NCBI GenBank assembly: GCA_902826795.1
Contig: CADEGD010000024.1
Coordinates: 1-63,147 of the forward strand
Reading direction: 5' to 3'
Source: an uncultured Acidobacteriota bacterium
GTDB lineage: Bacteria; Acidobacteriota; Blastocatellia; Pyrinomonadales; Pyrinomonadaceae
DNA: 63,147 nucleotides
Part shown: piece by piece, positions 25,069 to 32,655 of the stretch
Numbering within the stretch: the first letter of the stretch is position 1
Layout of the letters: each line of letters opens with the position of its first letter
The notes under the pieces: generated by a model
Told to the model about the DNA's origin: nothing
What the model saw: the letters and a program-made list of their open reading frames with translations, nothing else
The model's database searches: none
Position numbers and translations under genes: made by a program

Positions 25069-26058
25069 ATGAGTATGAAAAAACTAGCAGGAATGTTATT
25101 GGCGGTCGCTATCAGCGCCGGTGCCGTATTTGCTCAGGATGCGCAGCTTCGTACGCTGACTGCGGGTCAGAAGTATAAGCTGAAGGGAGCGGTCGTTGCT
25201 AAGGATGACGATCAGTCTTTCGTCCTGCGCGACACAACCGGTGTTGACACTCGCGTAGTGATCTCGCCGGAAAGCAGCATCAAGACCAAGGGCGGATTCT
25301 TCGGCGGTGGCGATCGAGTTGCCAGCACCCAGATCGTCCGTGGCCTTTACATGGAAGTCGAAGGACGTGGAGATGGATCGGGCAGCCTTACGGCGAACAA
25401 GATCCGCTTCGACAAAGACGACTTTAAGGTCGCACAGTCGATCGACACACGAGTTGGACCGGCTGAGGCCCGCCTGACGGCGGCTGAAGAGAATGCAAAA
25501 CGCGTCTCCGGCCAGATCGATGAGTTGATGGCTATCTCGAATGCAGCACGCGGCGGTGCTCGTGCGGCACAGGAAACGGCTGATGCGGCGGTTGCCGGTG
25601 TCAATGCTACCAACGAACGCATCACTGCTCTTGACGACTATGTCGTTCAGCAGACCGAAACGGTTAACTTCCGCGTAGGCAGCTCGGTGCTTTCAGCCGA
25701 GGGCAAGCAGAAGCTCGATGCGATCGCTCAGCAGGCTATGACCTTGAAGGGCTATGAAGTTGAGATCACTGGATTCGCATCTGCCGAAGGCGGCACCGCG
25801 ATGAACAAGCGACTCAGCGAGAATCGTGCACGCTCGGTTATCAATTACCTGGTCGAAACGCACAACATCCCGCTTCGCCGCATCGGAACGTCGTTTGGAT
25901 TTGGCGAACTGCAGGCTGTTGCCGACAACACGACCCGCGAGGGCCGCGAGCAGAACAGACGCGTTGAAGTCAAGTTGCTTGTCAGCCGCGGCTTGAACCA
26001 GAACGTTGAAGTTCGTCCGGTTTCCGAGCCGGCACCTGCGACGGATAATGGCAACTAG
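25069..26058 (+). CDS. OmpA family outer-membrane/peptidoglycan-binding protein
   Basis: The ATG at 25069 follows GAGGAG, a good ribosome binding site. The 329-residue product has a signal peptide ending AGAVFAQ, a DUF5666-like beta domain (KYKLKGAVVAKDDDQSFVLR), and a helical heptad region (about residues 130-190) with repeated AAEENAKR/AAQETADAA pattern. The C-terminal OmpA domain carries GYEVEITGFASAEGGTAMNK, SENRARSVINYLVE and EGREQNRRVEVKL, which bind peptidoglycan. It probably tethers the envelope. It is followed by a strong terminator and preceded by a structured leader, suggesting high, independent expression. Confidence 0.9.
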   Translation: MSMKKLAGMLLAVAISAGAVFAQDAQLRTLTAGQKYKLKGAVVAKDDDQSFVLRDTTGVDTRVVISPESSIKTKGGFFGGGDRVASTQIVRGLYMEVEGRGDGSGSLTANKIRFDKDDFKVAQSIDTRVGPAEARLTAAEENAKRVSGQIDELMAISNAARGGARAAQETADAAVAGVNATNERITALDDYVVQQTETVNFRVGSSVLSAEGKQKLDAIAQQAMTLKGYEVEITGFASAEGGTAMNKRLSENRARSVINYLVETHNIPLRRIGTSFGFGELQAVADNTTREGREQNRRVEVKLLVSRGLNQNVEVRPVSEPAPATDNGN

Positions 26059-26077
26059 TTTGTCATTTGTTTGAATC

Positions 26078-26127
26078 AAAGAGAGTGGATCGACATCGAA
26101 GATGATCCACTCTCTTTATTATTTTTT
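26078..26127 (+). terminator. Rho-independent terminator of the OmpA-like gene
   Basis: AAAGAGAGTGGATC (26078-26091) and GATCCACTCTCTTT (26104-26117) form a perfect 14-pair stem with a 12-base loop, followed by ATTATTTTTT. This is the clearest intrinsic terminator on the plus strand of the window. Confidence 0.9.
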
Positions 26128-26190
26128 GACGCAGCTTTTTCGTGTAGTTAGCGAAACAACACGAAAACGGAACTTAGCCCGCCTAACACT

Positions 26191-27288
26191 ATGAAACGCC
26201 TACTCAGCCTTACCGCACTTCTTCTCGCTTTCGCTTCCGCTTCCTTTGCACAGACCGCAACGCCTACTCCTCGGCTCGAAGATCAAGAGATCAAGATCGA
26301 ATCGCGTTTGGTCGTAATTCCGGTGTCGGTCACCGACGCGGCCGGCAACCCGGTGACGAATCTCGGCAAGAACGATTTTACGGTGGTTGAAGAAGGAAAT
26401 CGGCAGGAGATCGATAACGTAGGGAATGCGGACGTCGTGCCGCTCGAGATCGCTTTGCTCTTCGACGTTTCGGCTTCGACGGATGCGATGTTCAAGTTTC
26501 AACAGGAAACGGCGGCGAAGTTTTTGCAGGATGTTTTGAAGCCGACGGACCGGGCGACTGTCTTTACGATCGGTGCTTCGCCAGTAATGCTTGCCGGCCG
26601 CGATACAAGCGACAAGGCGATCGCATCGGTTCGCACCATCACGCCGACAAAACAATTCACGGCGTTTTATGATTCGATCGCGGCTGCTTCGGAATACCTC
26701 GCAAAGAACGCGCCGTCCGGAACGCGGCGAGTGATCGTCGTGATATCCGATGGTGAGGATACGAACAGCACCCGCGTAGCAAGGGCGATTCAAGATGGCT
26801 ATAAACGGGCCGGTGAAAAGATCAACACTATCGACACGAAAGCGCTCTATCAACTTACCGTCAACAGCCGTAACGAAGCGAGCCTCAAAGAGCGCGTTCG
26901 CATTGGCAAGTCGCTGCAGGATGGAGATACGGTTTTTTATTCGATCAATCCGGCGGGAAGTTCTTATCAATTAAATCAGATGAGCATGTTCGGGCAGGAG
27001 AACATGGAGCGTTTCGCACTCGAAACCGGCGGCACGGCGTTTTTGCCGAAGTTCTTGCCGATCGACACGAAAGACACGCTTGCGAACTCGGGCAACATGA
27101 AACGAAATGCGACCACGCTCGAAACGATCTTTCGTCAGCTTGCCAATGAGCTTAGGGCACAATATCTCGTCCAATATTATTCCGACGCCGAGTTTCCGGA
27201 GGGCCGTTTCGTAAAGCTCGCCGTCTCGCTTAAGAACCCAGCGTCGAATAAGCTGCGAGCTCGCCAGGGTTACTACGTGAAAAATTAA
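26191..27288 (+). CDS. VWFA-related exported protein (acidobacterial type)
   Basis: The 365-residue protein has a signal peptide (MKRLLSLTALLLAFASASFA). A DUF-like N-terminal beta segment follows (IKIESRLVVIPVSVTDAAGN, VTNLGKNDFTVVEEG), and then a von Willebrand A domain with an intact MIDAS motif in LLFDVSAS and VVISDGEDTNSTR. The C-terminus ends with LRAQYLVQYYSD and LRARQGYYVKN, which are typical of the VWFA-related domain family abundant in Acidobacteria. The function is unknown, probably protein binding at the envelope. It begins about 60 bases after the OmpA terminator. Confidence 0.88.
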   Translation: MKRLLSLTALLLAFASASFAQTATPTPRLEDQEIKIESRLVVIPVSVTDAAGNPVTNLGKNDFTVVEEGNRQEIDNVGNADVVPLEIALLFDVSASTDAMFKFQQETAAKFLQDVLKPTDRATVFTIGASPVMLAGRDTSDKAIASVRTITPTKQFTAFYDSIAAASEYLAKNAPSGTRRVIVVISDGEDTNSTRVARAIQDGYKRAGEKINTIDTKALYQLTVNSRNEASLKERVRIGKSLQDGDTVFYSINPAGSSYQLNQMSMFGQENMERFALETGGTAFLPKFLPIDTKDTLANSGNMKRNATTLETIFRQLANELRAQYLVQYYSDAEFPEGRFVKLAVSLKNPASNKLRARQGYYVKN

Positions 27289-27301
27289 GAGTAAGGATTT
27301 T

Positions 27302-27370
27302 TTAACGCGGAGTCCGCAGTGATCGCAGAGTTCGTCGAACAACCCCGCGATCACGGCGGACTCTGCGTTT
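27302..27370. repeat. Inverted repeat between convergent genes (TAACGCGGAG / CTCTGCGTT)
   Basis: TTAACGCGGAGTCCGCAGTG and the facing ATCACGGCGGACTCTGCGTT are imperfect inverted arms flanking a short centre. Similar AACGCGGAGATCGC / GATCTCTGCGTT pieces form the inner part of the palindromes at 28791-28934 and 32915-33070. It could serve as a shared terminator for the two converging genes. Confidence 0.7.
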
Positions 27371-27389
27371 CAAAACACCAGCGAAACCG

Positions 27390-27932
27390 TCAAGCTCCAG
27401 CCTGCTTCAAGACCTTCTTTTTCAACTCCGGATTGATCACCGGCTTGCCCATTAGCGGTTGATCTTTTGGCGAAGGCGATGCTTTTGGCGTGGGTGAGGG
27501 CATGGCGATGGCTCCCATTAATGCTTCGCGCTCGGGCGTGGGCGTTGCGTAAGGGATCACTTCGCCCATTACCACATTCTTCTTTCCGAAAACGGACGCC
27601 ACACCAAACAGGCCGACCAGGCTGATGAAAAGCCCGAACGCAGCAGCCGCGGCGACCGACAAACGACGCTTTACAGCCGCCCAGCCGACGGGGCACTCCT
27701 GCGTAAGCACAGTGCCATCGGCACGTTCGAAATATCTCACGCATAGCCGGCCTTCCGATAGCCTCAGCAAGTTCTCCGCGTCATAGGTCGTCATTCCCGA
27801 AAGGTTGTAGACGTGCAGCTTGCAATCTCCGCAAAACCGCTTTCGGTTGTCGCCTGCCATCTGATCCCAATCCGCCGAGCACGGGCTCGCCACCTTCAAA
27901 TTATTTAACGGGCTGTCGTATTGCTTTTCCAT
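27390..27932 (-). CDS. Single-TM protein with N-terminal CxxC domain and TP-rich tail
   Basis: The 180-residue product from the ATG at 27932 (two earlier ATGs exist in frame) begins MEKQYDSPLNNLKVASPCSA. The N-terminal domain contains WDQMAGDNRKRFCGDCKLHV and YNLSGMTTYDAENLLR, with a CGDC pair that could bind a metal or cofactor. A single membrane helix (VAAAAAFGLFISLVGLFGVA) follows, and then a low-complexity tail (YATPTPEREAL, PSPTPKASPSPK). I believe this domain recurs in Acidobacteria, but I know no function for it. It stands alone; its upstream region (27972-28107) has no other recognisable feature. Confidence 0.6.
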   Translation of the reverse strand: MEKQYDSPLNNLKVASPCSADWDQMAGDNRKRFCGDCKLHVYNLSGMTTYDAENLLRLSEGRLCVRYFERADGTVLTQECPVGWAAVKRRLSVAAAAAFGLFISLVGLFGVASVFGKKNVVMGEVIPYATPTPEREALMGAIAMPSPTPKASPSPKDQPLMGKPVINPELKKKVLKQAGA

Positions 27933-28107
27933 AACAATTAGAGGAACGGCCGTCATCTTCGAAGCTTGCACAAAAACTTTTTTTCCAACTTTCCACTCTT
28001 TTTTTCCGCGGATAACGCAAACGGCTCCTACCTCCTGCGTCTTGCAATTTGCTGGTAACAGGATTAAAGTACGCCGATATTAAAAAAAGTCTGGAGAATT
28101 GGATTCA

Positions 28108-28386
28108 TTAGTCGTCTGACTGACGTTTAACGCCATGTTTGGCTAGCGGCAGCTGTCGAAGCCGTTCTGGATTTGCCCTCAACCCCTCCAGTGGCTTGAG
28201 CGGTAACAGGCCGGGTAACGGTGTGGGAGACGGTATCCGGCCGCTAATCTTTGATATCGATTTCAAGCGTTGCCTCACATGATCAAACGCTTGATCGAAC
28301 GGGGTAGGAAGGACGAGCTTGTTTCGGGTGAACAACGTAAACAATTGCCGCCAACTGCCCCTTTTTATTTCAATATTGCCCGCCAT
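28108..28386 (-). CDS. Hypothetical 92-residue protein, weakly supported
   Basis: I do not recognise this basic protein (MAGNIEIKRGSWRQLFTLFT, then FDQAFDHVRQRLKSISK and the proline-leucine-rich PSPTPLPGLLPLKPLEGL). It follows the connector gene on the same strand but is separated from it by a strong hairpin (28411-28448), so it may not belong to the phage-derived module. There is no clear ribosome binding site. Coding status is uncertain. Confidence 0.3.
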   Translation of the reverse strand: MAGNIEIKRGSWRQLFTLFTRNKLVLPTPFDQAFDHVRQRLKSISKISGRIPSPTPLPGLLPLKPLEGLRANPERLRQLPLAKHGVKRQSDD

Positions 28387-28410
28387 CCGAGTGGGTTTTC
28401 CCCCAAGGGT

Positions 28411-28448
28411 AAAGGGACGCGAGCCTGATAGGTTTTCGCGTCCCTTTT
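28411..28448. terminator. Hairpin after the connector gene
   Basis: AAAGGGACGCGA (28411-28422) pairs with TCGCGTCCCTTT (28436-28447), with a 13-base loop. It lies 13 bases past the stop of the connector gene. A short T-run follows on the plus strand, and on the minus strand the stem ends in CCCTTTACCC, so termination of the phage-derived module is plausible but not certain. Confidence 0.55.
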
Positions 28449-28460
28449 GCTAGTTCTGAG

Positions 28461-28784
28461 CTAAACGCTGCTCACGCTCGCCGCCCGTTTACCGGAATAG
28501 ACTCGCGACATGCGGAGGCAGTTTGCGAAAACTCTGGCAGTGACGTTAACGCTATCGGGCTCGGTTTCGGTGGTCGAGGCCGCCCGGCCCGCCTTTATCA
28601 GCCATCCTTTAGACGCCGCCGCGTTCAAATCGTAAGTTGGCGACCAGTCTTCGCTCGCTGGTGCGTTACCTTCTTTATCTACGACGCTGCTCTCGAGCAG
28701 CAGCTCGTCTATCTCGGTGTCAGTCAACTCCGGCCCGACGTCCCACGCGGTTATCTTTTTCAGTTTTTCTTTGGGTGTTTCCAT
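28461..28784 (-). CDS. Phage head-tail connector/adaptor-like protein
   Basis: The 107-residue protein contains ELTDTEIDELLLESSVVDKEGN, then DWSPTYDLNAAASKGWLIKAG and a C-terminal RVFANCLRMSRVYSGKR. This order (acidic helix, D.NAAA.GW..KAG, Arg-rich end) is typical of small adaptor proteins encoded directly after the coat gene in tailed phages. They join the portal to the tail. It follows the coat gene after one of the large palindromes (28791-28934). No tail genes come after it. Confidence 0.65.
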   Translation of the reverse strand: METPKEKLKKITAWDVGPELTDTEIDELLLESSVVDKEGNAPASEDWSPTYDLNAAASKGWLIKAGRAASTTETEPDSVNVTARVFANCLRMSRVYSGKRAASVSSV

Positions 28785-28790
28785 AATTTT

Positions 28791-28934
28791 GCCCGCGAAA
28801 TACGCGAAAGACCGCTAAAGGAGAATTTAAACGCGGAGATCGCTGATTACGCTGTGTTCTTTTGAAAGGCTCTCTGCGGTCATTGCGATCTCTGCGTTAA
28901 AACTATTTCGCGTCTTTTCGCGTGTTTCGCGGGC
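28791..28934. repeat. Nested palindrome A (connector-coat junction)
   Basis: Outer arms GCCCGCGAAATACGCGAAAG and TTTTCGCGTGTTTCGCGGGC enclose a second inverted pair, TAAACGCGGAGATCGCTGAT and GCGATCTCTGCGTTAAAA. It occupies almost all the space between the two genes, leaving 6 bases to the connector ATG and 7 to the coat stop. Confidence 0.85.
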
Positions 28935-28941
28935 TAGTCTC

Positions 28942-29793
28942 CTAGCTCTTGTCCGCGATCAAACAAGCCAGGGCACTCGGGCGGACGACCTTGGCTCCGT
29001 AGACGTGAAGTCCCTTTATGGCATCGCCGAAAAGCTGTTCCGGTTGATAAGTCTGCAGGTCCAGGATCTGCTCGGCGTAGGTGGTGGCGATGCGATGGCC
29101 GGCGATGATCCGATACTTTTCGCCGGCTGTATTCGGCACGCTGTTGGACTTCAGTATCGTAAAGCCGGCCGCTTCGCCGACCGCTCCGTTAGCCAAGGCA
29201 CGATCGGAACGCAGCGTTCCGGCGTTGATGAAACGGTCGTCTTTCAGCAGCAGGCCGTGGAACCACGCGGGGACGACACAAAATCGGCCGTCGAGCGGTG
29301 TGTTCGATTCGTCGAGCAACACGCCGAGATCAACGAGATACTCGTAGGCGTCATCAGCCGTGGGTTCCTTGGGCGTAACAAGCGAGCCGATCTGGTTGCC
29401 GCCGGGAACGGCCGCGTCCATCAATCCGGAGATGTACGCGTCAGCCGCGTCGCGCAGCTTCCACGCCGAACGCCTCATCGCTTCATCGAGCACGTTCACA
29501 ATCGATTGCGCCCGGTCGATCGAATCGACGTAAAAGTGAAAGTATTTCTGCTGGTTGATGGCCATCGTCTGGTCCGAATCGGTGAGCGTTTCGGGGTCGC
29601 CGATGGGTGTATCCTTCTCGTAATCGCCGATCGTAACGTCGCCGATAGAAGCGATCTTAACCGTATTTCCGGCTAAGCGTATATCTCCTTCGTAATCGCG
29701 GTTAGACACATTCGTCTGTCCGTATACGAGTTCTTTGTCCAATGCCGAGAGCAGCCTCGCCGCCCATACTGTAGGGATGAATGTTAGTGACAT
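28942..29793 (-). CDS. P22-like major capsid (coat) protein
   Basis: The 283-residue product begins MSLTFIPTVWAARLLSALDK. NVSNRDYEGDIRLAGNTVKI, GDVTIGDYEKDTPIGDPETL, and FYVDSIDRAQ with DEAMRRSAWKLRDAADAYI follow; this series is characteristic of the P22-coat-like family found in many siphoviruses with HK97 fold. The ATG at 29793 has a good site, AGGAGA. The upstream extension of the frame (to 29844) is made of palindrome B and is not part of the protein. The gene follows the scaffold gene and precedes the connector gene, the normal phage order. Residues KSNSVPN..GEKYRIIAGHRIATTYAEQI close the fold. Confidence 0.87.
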   Translation of the reverse strand: MSLTFIPTVWAARLLSALDKELVYGQTNVSNRDYEGDIRLAGNTVKIASIGDVTIGDYEKDTPIGDPETLTDSDQTMAINQQKYFHFYVDSIDRAQSIVNVLDEAMRRSAWKLRDAADAYISGLMDAAVPGGNQIGSLVTPKEPTADDAYEYLVDLGVLLDESNTPLDGRFCVVPAWFHGLLLKDDRFINAGTLRSDRALANGAVGEAAGFTILKSNSVPNTAGEKYRIIAGHRIATTYAEQILDLQTYQPEQLFGDAIKGLHVYGAKVVRPSALACLIADKS

Positions 29794-29817
29794 AGTGTTT
29801 ATTTTTCTCCTGAACTT

Positions 29818-30003
29818 GCCCGCGAAATACGCGAAAGAGCGCAAAAGCTTTTTAACCGCTAATCACGCGAATATCGCTAATGATTACTTGCTGAAAGTTG
29901 ACCTGCGATCGGGAGGGATCGGTGGGTTCCGAAGGAGGATTCGCGTTCATTGGCGTTATTTGCGGTAAGATTTTTTCGCGCCTTTTCGCGTATTTCGCAG
30001 GCT
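29818..30003. repeat. Nested palindrome B (coat-scaffold junction)
   Basis: Outer arms GCCCGCGAAATACGCGAAAG and CTTTTCGCGTATTTCGCAGG enclose inner arms CCGCTAATCACGCGAATATC and GATTCGCGTTCATTGGCG. The centre contains about 50 bases of unique sequence. It fills the gap between the coat ATG (25 bases away) and the scaffold stop (4 bases away). Confidence 0.85.
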
Positions 30004-30006
30004 AAA

Positions 30007-30447
30007 TTAGCTTGCGAGTGTAGCTTTCACCTCGTTCCAATCGAGTCGCTGGATCTCGGCTGGGGTCATCCGGGCGAGGGCTTCTTTAGTGAGGGTTGGA
30101 CGCGATGCGCGGCCGGCAGAGGCGTCGATAGAAGGAGTAGCGAACTGCTCCGGCCAGGTCTTTCGAAGATGATCGATTACCGCCTCGGCATTCGTTAGAC
30201 CGCCCTCTTCAGTGAACTGAAAGCTCTCCTTCGACTGCGCTGCCAACAGCTTCGGTGACCTCGCACCGGCCTTCACGAGCCGGGACTCTATATCATATAT
30301 GGCAGCACGCATGTGTAGCTCTGCCATGAGTCGATCATTCTCGGCCGCGAGTTCGTCGGCCGTCTTGGACACACTCCCTAACGGTCGTGTTTCCGCCTCT
30401 GGTTCTGTGACTTCTGTGTTTTCTGTGGTTGGTTGTTCGTTGTTCAT
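30007..30447 (-). CDS. Phage scaffolding-like protein
   Basis: The 146-residue, highly charged protein has an acidic N-terminus, a helical middle (ADELAAENDRLMAELHMRAA) and the segment VKAGARSPKLLAA, EEGGLTNAEAVIDHLRKTWP. It ends with TLTKEALARMTPAEIQRLDW. This pattern (helix, ALxxLL-like, LTKEDIAKMTPEEI-like end) is the usual sequence of scaffold proteins between portal and coat genes. It should direct assembly of the coat shell and then be released or cleaved. The assignment rests on motif pattern and position. Confidence 0.7.
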   Translation of the reverse strand: MNNEQPTTENTEVTEPEAETRPLGSVSKTADELAAENDRLMAELHMRAAIYDIESRLVKAGARSPKLLAAQSKESFQFTEEGGLTNAEAVIDHLRKTWPEQFATPSIDASAGRASRPTLTKEALARMTPAEIQRLDWNEVKATLAS

Positions 30448-30463
30448 AGTTTTGTTATTGCAT

Positions 30464-30640
30464 GTGAAAAAACGCGAAAACTTTTCAACCGCGAATCTCC
30501 GGTAAAATGCGAATGTCTTATTCCGCGTCTTTTCCTCTTGTTCTTCTTATTCCGTGGTTAAGGTTTTAAAGGCAGAACCACGGAACAAGAGGAAGGCACA
30601 GAACAAATCTGAAATTCGCGAAGATTAGCGCTATTCGCCG
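30464..30640. repeat. Composite palindrome C (scaffold-portal junction)
   Basis: Two nested pairs are seen. Short arms AACGCGAAAACTTTTCAACC and ATTCGCGAAGATTAGCGCTA resemble the family at 28791 in degraded form. In the middle, CCTCTTGTTCTTCTTATTCC faces GGAACAAGAGGAAGGCACAG around the complementary GTGGTT / AACCAC. It is probably an insertion of one repeat type inside another. Confidence 0.7.
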
Positions 30641-30650
30641 TGAAGAATTC

Positions 30651-31967
30651 TTAGTAGCCGGCTTCGCGGAGGATCTGCTCAGGGGACACGCCGAGTTCGA
30701 GTTTCAGGCGCAGATTCTCTAGCACGTCGCGTTCGTTCGCGGGTGACGGATCTTCCCATCGGGTCGACAGGGAGATATCTGAAAAACCGGAAAGCCTGAG
30801 TGCGAACGACATCGCGTCAGCCCAAACGGCCCCAAACTGCTCTTGACGATCTCGGACTTTGGCGAGAAAACGCGTCTCAGCTTTCCGCAAACTCTCGCCC
30901 GACGGAAACCCGCGGATCTGCGGCATAAGGTAATACAGCGGTGTCCCGGTGACCGACGCCATGTCGATCCGGAACCCGTCCTTCACCTTCAAAAACTGTT
31001 CGAGGTCGGTCGCTCCAAATTCGCCGAAGCGAGCGTCGGCGTTTTCGGCATACCAGATGTTCTCCATCCCGAGCCTGAACGGCGGGATGTCTTTGCCGGT
31101 AGTCTCATCTTTCAGCACTTCGATTCCCGCCGCCCAGCGCTGGCGAAACGAGCAGACCTCCATCGCCACCAGCATATCGAGCACGCTCTTATTCGGGCCG
31201 TCTTGAACCGGCATTGCATCTTCGATCTCGCTGCGGCGGAACGTGCCAATGTCGGCGTTATTGGCGAAGTGGAAAACAGGGACTACGCCGAACGGATTGT
31301 TCAGCGTGTGCGATTCATCGCGTAACTTTTCTCCCGTCTCATTTTTGTACGAGCTAAGGCTCGCACTCTGAACCGTGAAGCTCCTCGCATCCGGAATGAA
31401 TTGCGCGTGCCGGTCTTCAGCGACATACTTTTCGATCCTGTCGGGGAAGAAAAGATTGAGACGCGTTCGTTTGTCAGCATCGCGCCACGTTTTGGCCGCC
31501 CACGCGATCTGGCCGGGTTCGTTCTCGTCGTAATGCACGGTGCAGCTCTCGGCCGATTGTGGGACTATCTGCACGCGGCCGTCGGCAACTGGCCAGACGA
31601 TCACGTAGGCATCGCCGTTCTTCAGCGCCTCTTTATGCACTTCGCCCGAGCGGATCGACATCCGGTTCTCACGCCAAATCTGGCGGGTAAGAGTGACGGC
31701 TTCAGCCGTTGCTTCAGGAGAACGCGTAAACGCGTCACTCTTACCCTCGATCGCGAATTCGGCGATCTTCAGCTTGTCTCGCACGGCGTCGACGATCGCC
31801 GGACAAAGGTTCAACGCGAATTCGCGAAAAAGATTACCGAACGTGCTCGCGAATTTTTCGCTCGCGAAGTTCAGGTCTTGCTCGCCAGCGTAATACCGAC
31901 GGCTCTTGCGATACCGCGCCGCCTGGCTTCGAAACTGGTCAATTGCTTGTTCTAGTGTGTGGTTCAT
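30651..31967 (-). CDS. Phage portal protein, SPP1 gp6-like
   Basis: The 438-residue protein shows features of the SPP1-type portal family: an N-terminal helical region (RSQAARYRKSRRYYAGEQ), the stem-forming centre (HKEALKNGDAYVIVWP and VPVFHFANNADIGTFRRSEI), and GPNKSVLDMLVAMEVCSFRQ. IRGFPSGESLRKAETRFLAK follows, then a C-terminal AERD...LRLKLELGVSPEQIL. Portals form the dodecameric DNA entry ring. The start has AAGGAAGAAG. Residues 76-94 (KSDAFTRSPEATAEAVTLT) come from an in-frame palindromic element (31687-31744) that is foreign to the family. No terminase gene lies upstream. Confidence 0.87.
   Translation of the reverse strand: MNHTLEQAIDQFRSQAARYRKSRRYYAGEQDLNFASEKFASTFGNLFREFALNLCPAIVDAVRDKLKIAEFAIEGKSDAFTRSPEATAEAVTLTRQIWRENRMSIRSGEVHKEALKNGDAYVIVWPVADGRVQIVPQSAESCTVHYDENEPGQIAWAAKTWRDADKRTRLNLFFPDRIEKYVAEDRHAQFIPDARSFTVQSASLSSYKNETGEKLRDESHTLNNPFGVVPVFHFANNADIGTFRRSEIEDAMPVQDGPNKSVLDMLVAMEVCSFRQRWAAGIEVLKDETTGKDIPPFRLGMENIWYAENADARFGEFGATDLEQFLKVKDGFRIDMASVTGTPLYYLMPQIRGFPSGESLRKAETRFLAKVRDRQEQFGAVWADAMSFALRLSGFSDISLSTRWEDPSPANERDVLENLRLKLELGVSPEQILREAGY
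31687..31744. repeat. Palindromic element copy 3, in frame inside the portal gene
   Basis: The 58-base element has perfect arms GTAAGAGTGACG (31687-31698) and CGTCACTCTTAC (31733-31744). The inner hairpins are GGC-TTCA-GCC and GCG-TAAA-CGC. It is read on the minus strand as KSDAFTRSPEATAEAVTLT, keeping the portal frame. Confidence 0.92.
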
Positions 31968-31980
31968 ATCTTCTTCCTTT

Positions 31981-32127
31981 GCCCGCGAAATACGCGAAAC
32001 AACGCGAAAGTTTTTACCGCGAATCTACGCGAATAGCGCTAATAGCCTTGCCTGAAAAAGATTCGCGTTCATTTGCGTTATTCGCGGTTGAAAGCTTTTT
32101 CGCGGCCTTTCGCGTATTTTTGCGGGC
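31981..32127. repeat. Nested palindrome D (portal upstream junction)
   Basis: Outer arms GCCCGCGAAATACGCGAAAC and TTTCGCGTATTTTTGCGGGC enclose inner arms CCGCGAATCTACGCGAATAG and ATTCGCGTTCATTTGCGTTA. It is the cleanest copy of the family. The portal ATG is 13 bases away, so the ribosome binding site lies just outside the element. Confidence 0.88.
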
Positions 32128-32136
32128 GAAAATCTG

Positions 32137-32655
32137 TTATCTCAGCACCGCACCCGCGGCGATGCCGATCAGGATGTCGCCGAGGCGTTTCCAAGGTGAC
32201 GACTTCTTTGCCTTGAGTGAATCGATCAGCCGCTGCTGTGCGGCGATCACTTCGTCTTTGGCGGAGAGCGTCTCAGTTTTAGCGGCGAGTGCGGTTTTGA
32301 GCGCGTCGCTCTCGGCCTTTCTGCTCGCGTTTATTTCGGATAGGATAGCGACGTTGCGCGTCTCAGTTTCAAGGCGATCTTTCAACAGACGGTTCTCTCG
32401 CTCGAGCAGATCGATCAGCCGACGCGATGCTTCAAGTTCCGCGACCGCAGCGGCAAACGCATTCGTAAGAGTGACGGCTTTAGCCGTTTCCGGAGAACGC
32501 GTAAACGCGTCACTCTTGCTGGCAGGGGTGGCCGAGGTTGGCGAGGCGGGCGCAGAGTTCGCCGGTCGTGGTGTCGATTGCGCGTATGCGACGGGCACGC
32601 TCGACATCACGCCGAGCAGCACCGACATCGCCGCTGATATTCTTAAGTTCTTCAT
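32137..32655 (-). CDS. Exported coiled-coil protein, o-spanin-like position
   Basis: The 172-residue product has a strong site (GAGGAGACAGG before ATG), a signal peptide (MKNLRISAAMSVLLGVMSSV, cleavage near AYAQS), and a long coiled coil (about residues 70-145: VAELEASRRLIDLLERENRL, continuing to KDEVIAAQQRLIDSLK). A hydrophobic C-terminus ends it (LGDILIGIAAGAVL). It starts inside the upstream gene in another frame, like Rz1 in Rz, but lacks a lipobox cysteine, so the o-spanin assignment is tentative. Residues 47-64 (KSDAFTRSPETAKAVTLT) come from palindromic element copy 4. Confidence 0.55.
   Translation of the reverse strand: MKNLRISAAMSVLLGVMSSVPVAYAQSTPRPANSAPASPTSATPASKSDAFTRSPETAKAVTLTNAFAAAVAELEASRRLIDLLERENRLLKDRLETETRNVAILSEINASRKAESDALKTALAAKTETLSAKDEVIAAQQRLIDSLKAKKSSPWKRLGDILIGIAAGAVLR
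32465..32519. repeat. Palindromic element copy 4, in two overlapping genes
   Basis: Arms GTAAGAGTGACG (32465-32476) and CGTCACTCTTGC (32508-32519) have a single mismatch. On the minus strand the element is read as KSDAFTRSPETAKAVTLT by the downstream coiled-coil gene. In the other frame it supplies the TGA stop (32510-32512) of the upstream spanin-like gene. Confidence 0.92.

Noticed and set aside
32137..32655. Assignment of the coiled-coil protein as a true Rz1 lipoprotein
   Set aside because: There is a signal peptide but no cysteine for lipidation, so only a spanin-like position is claimed.
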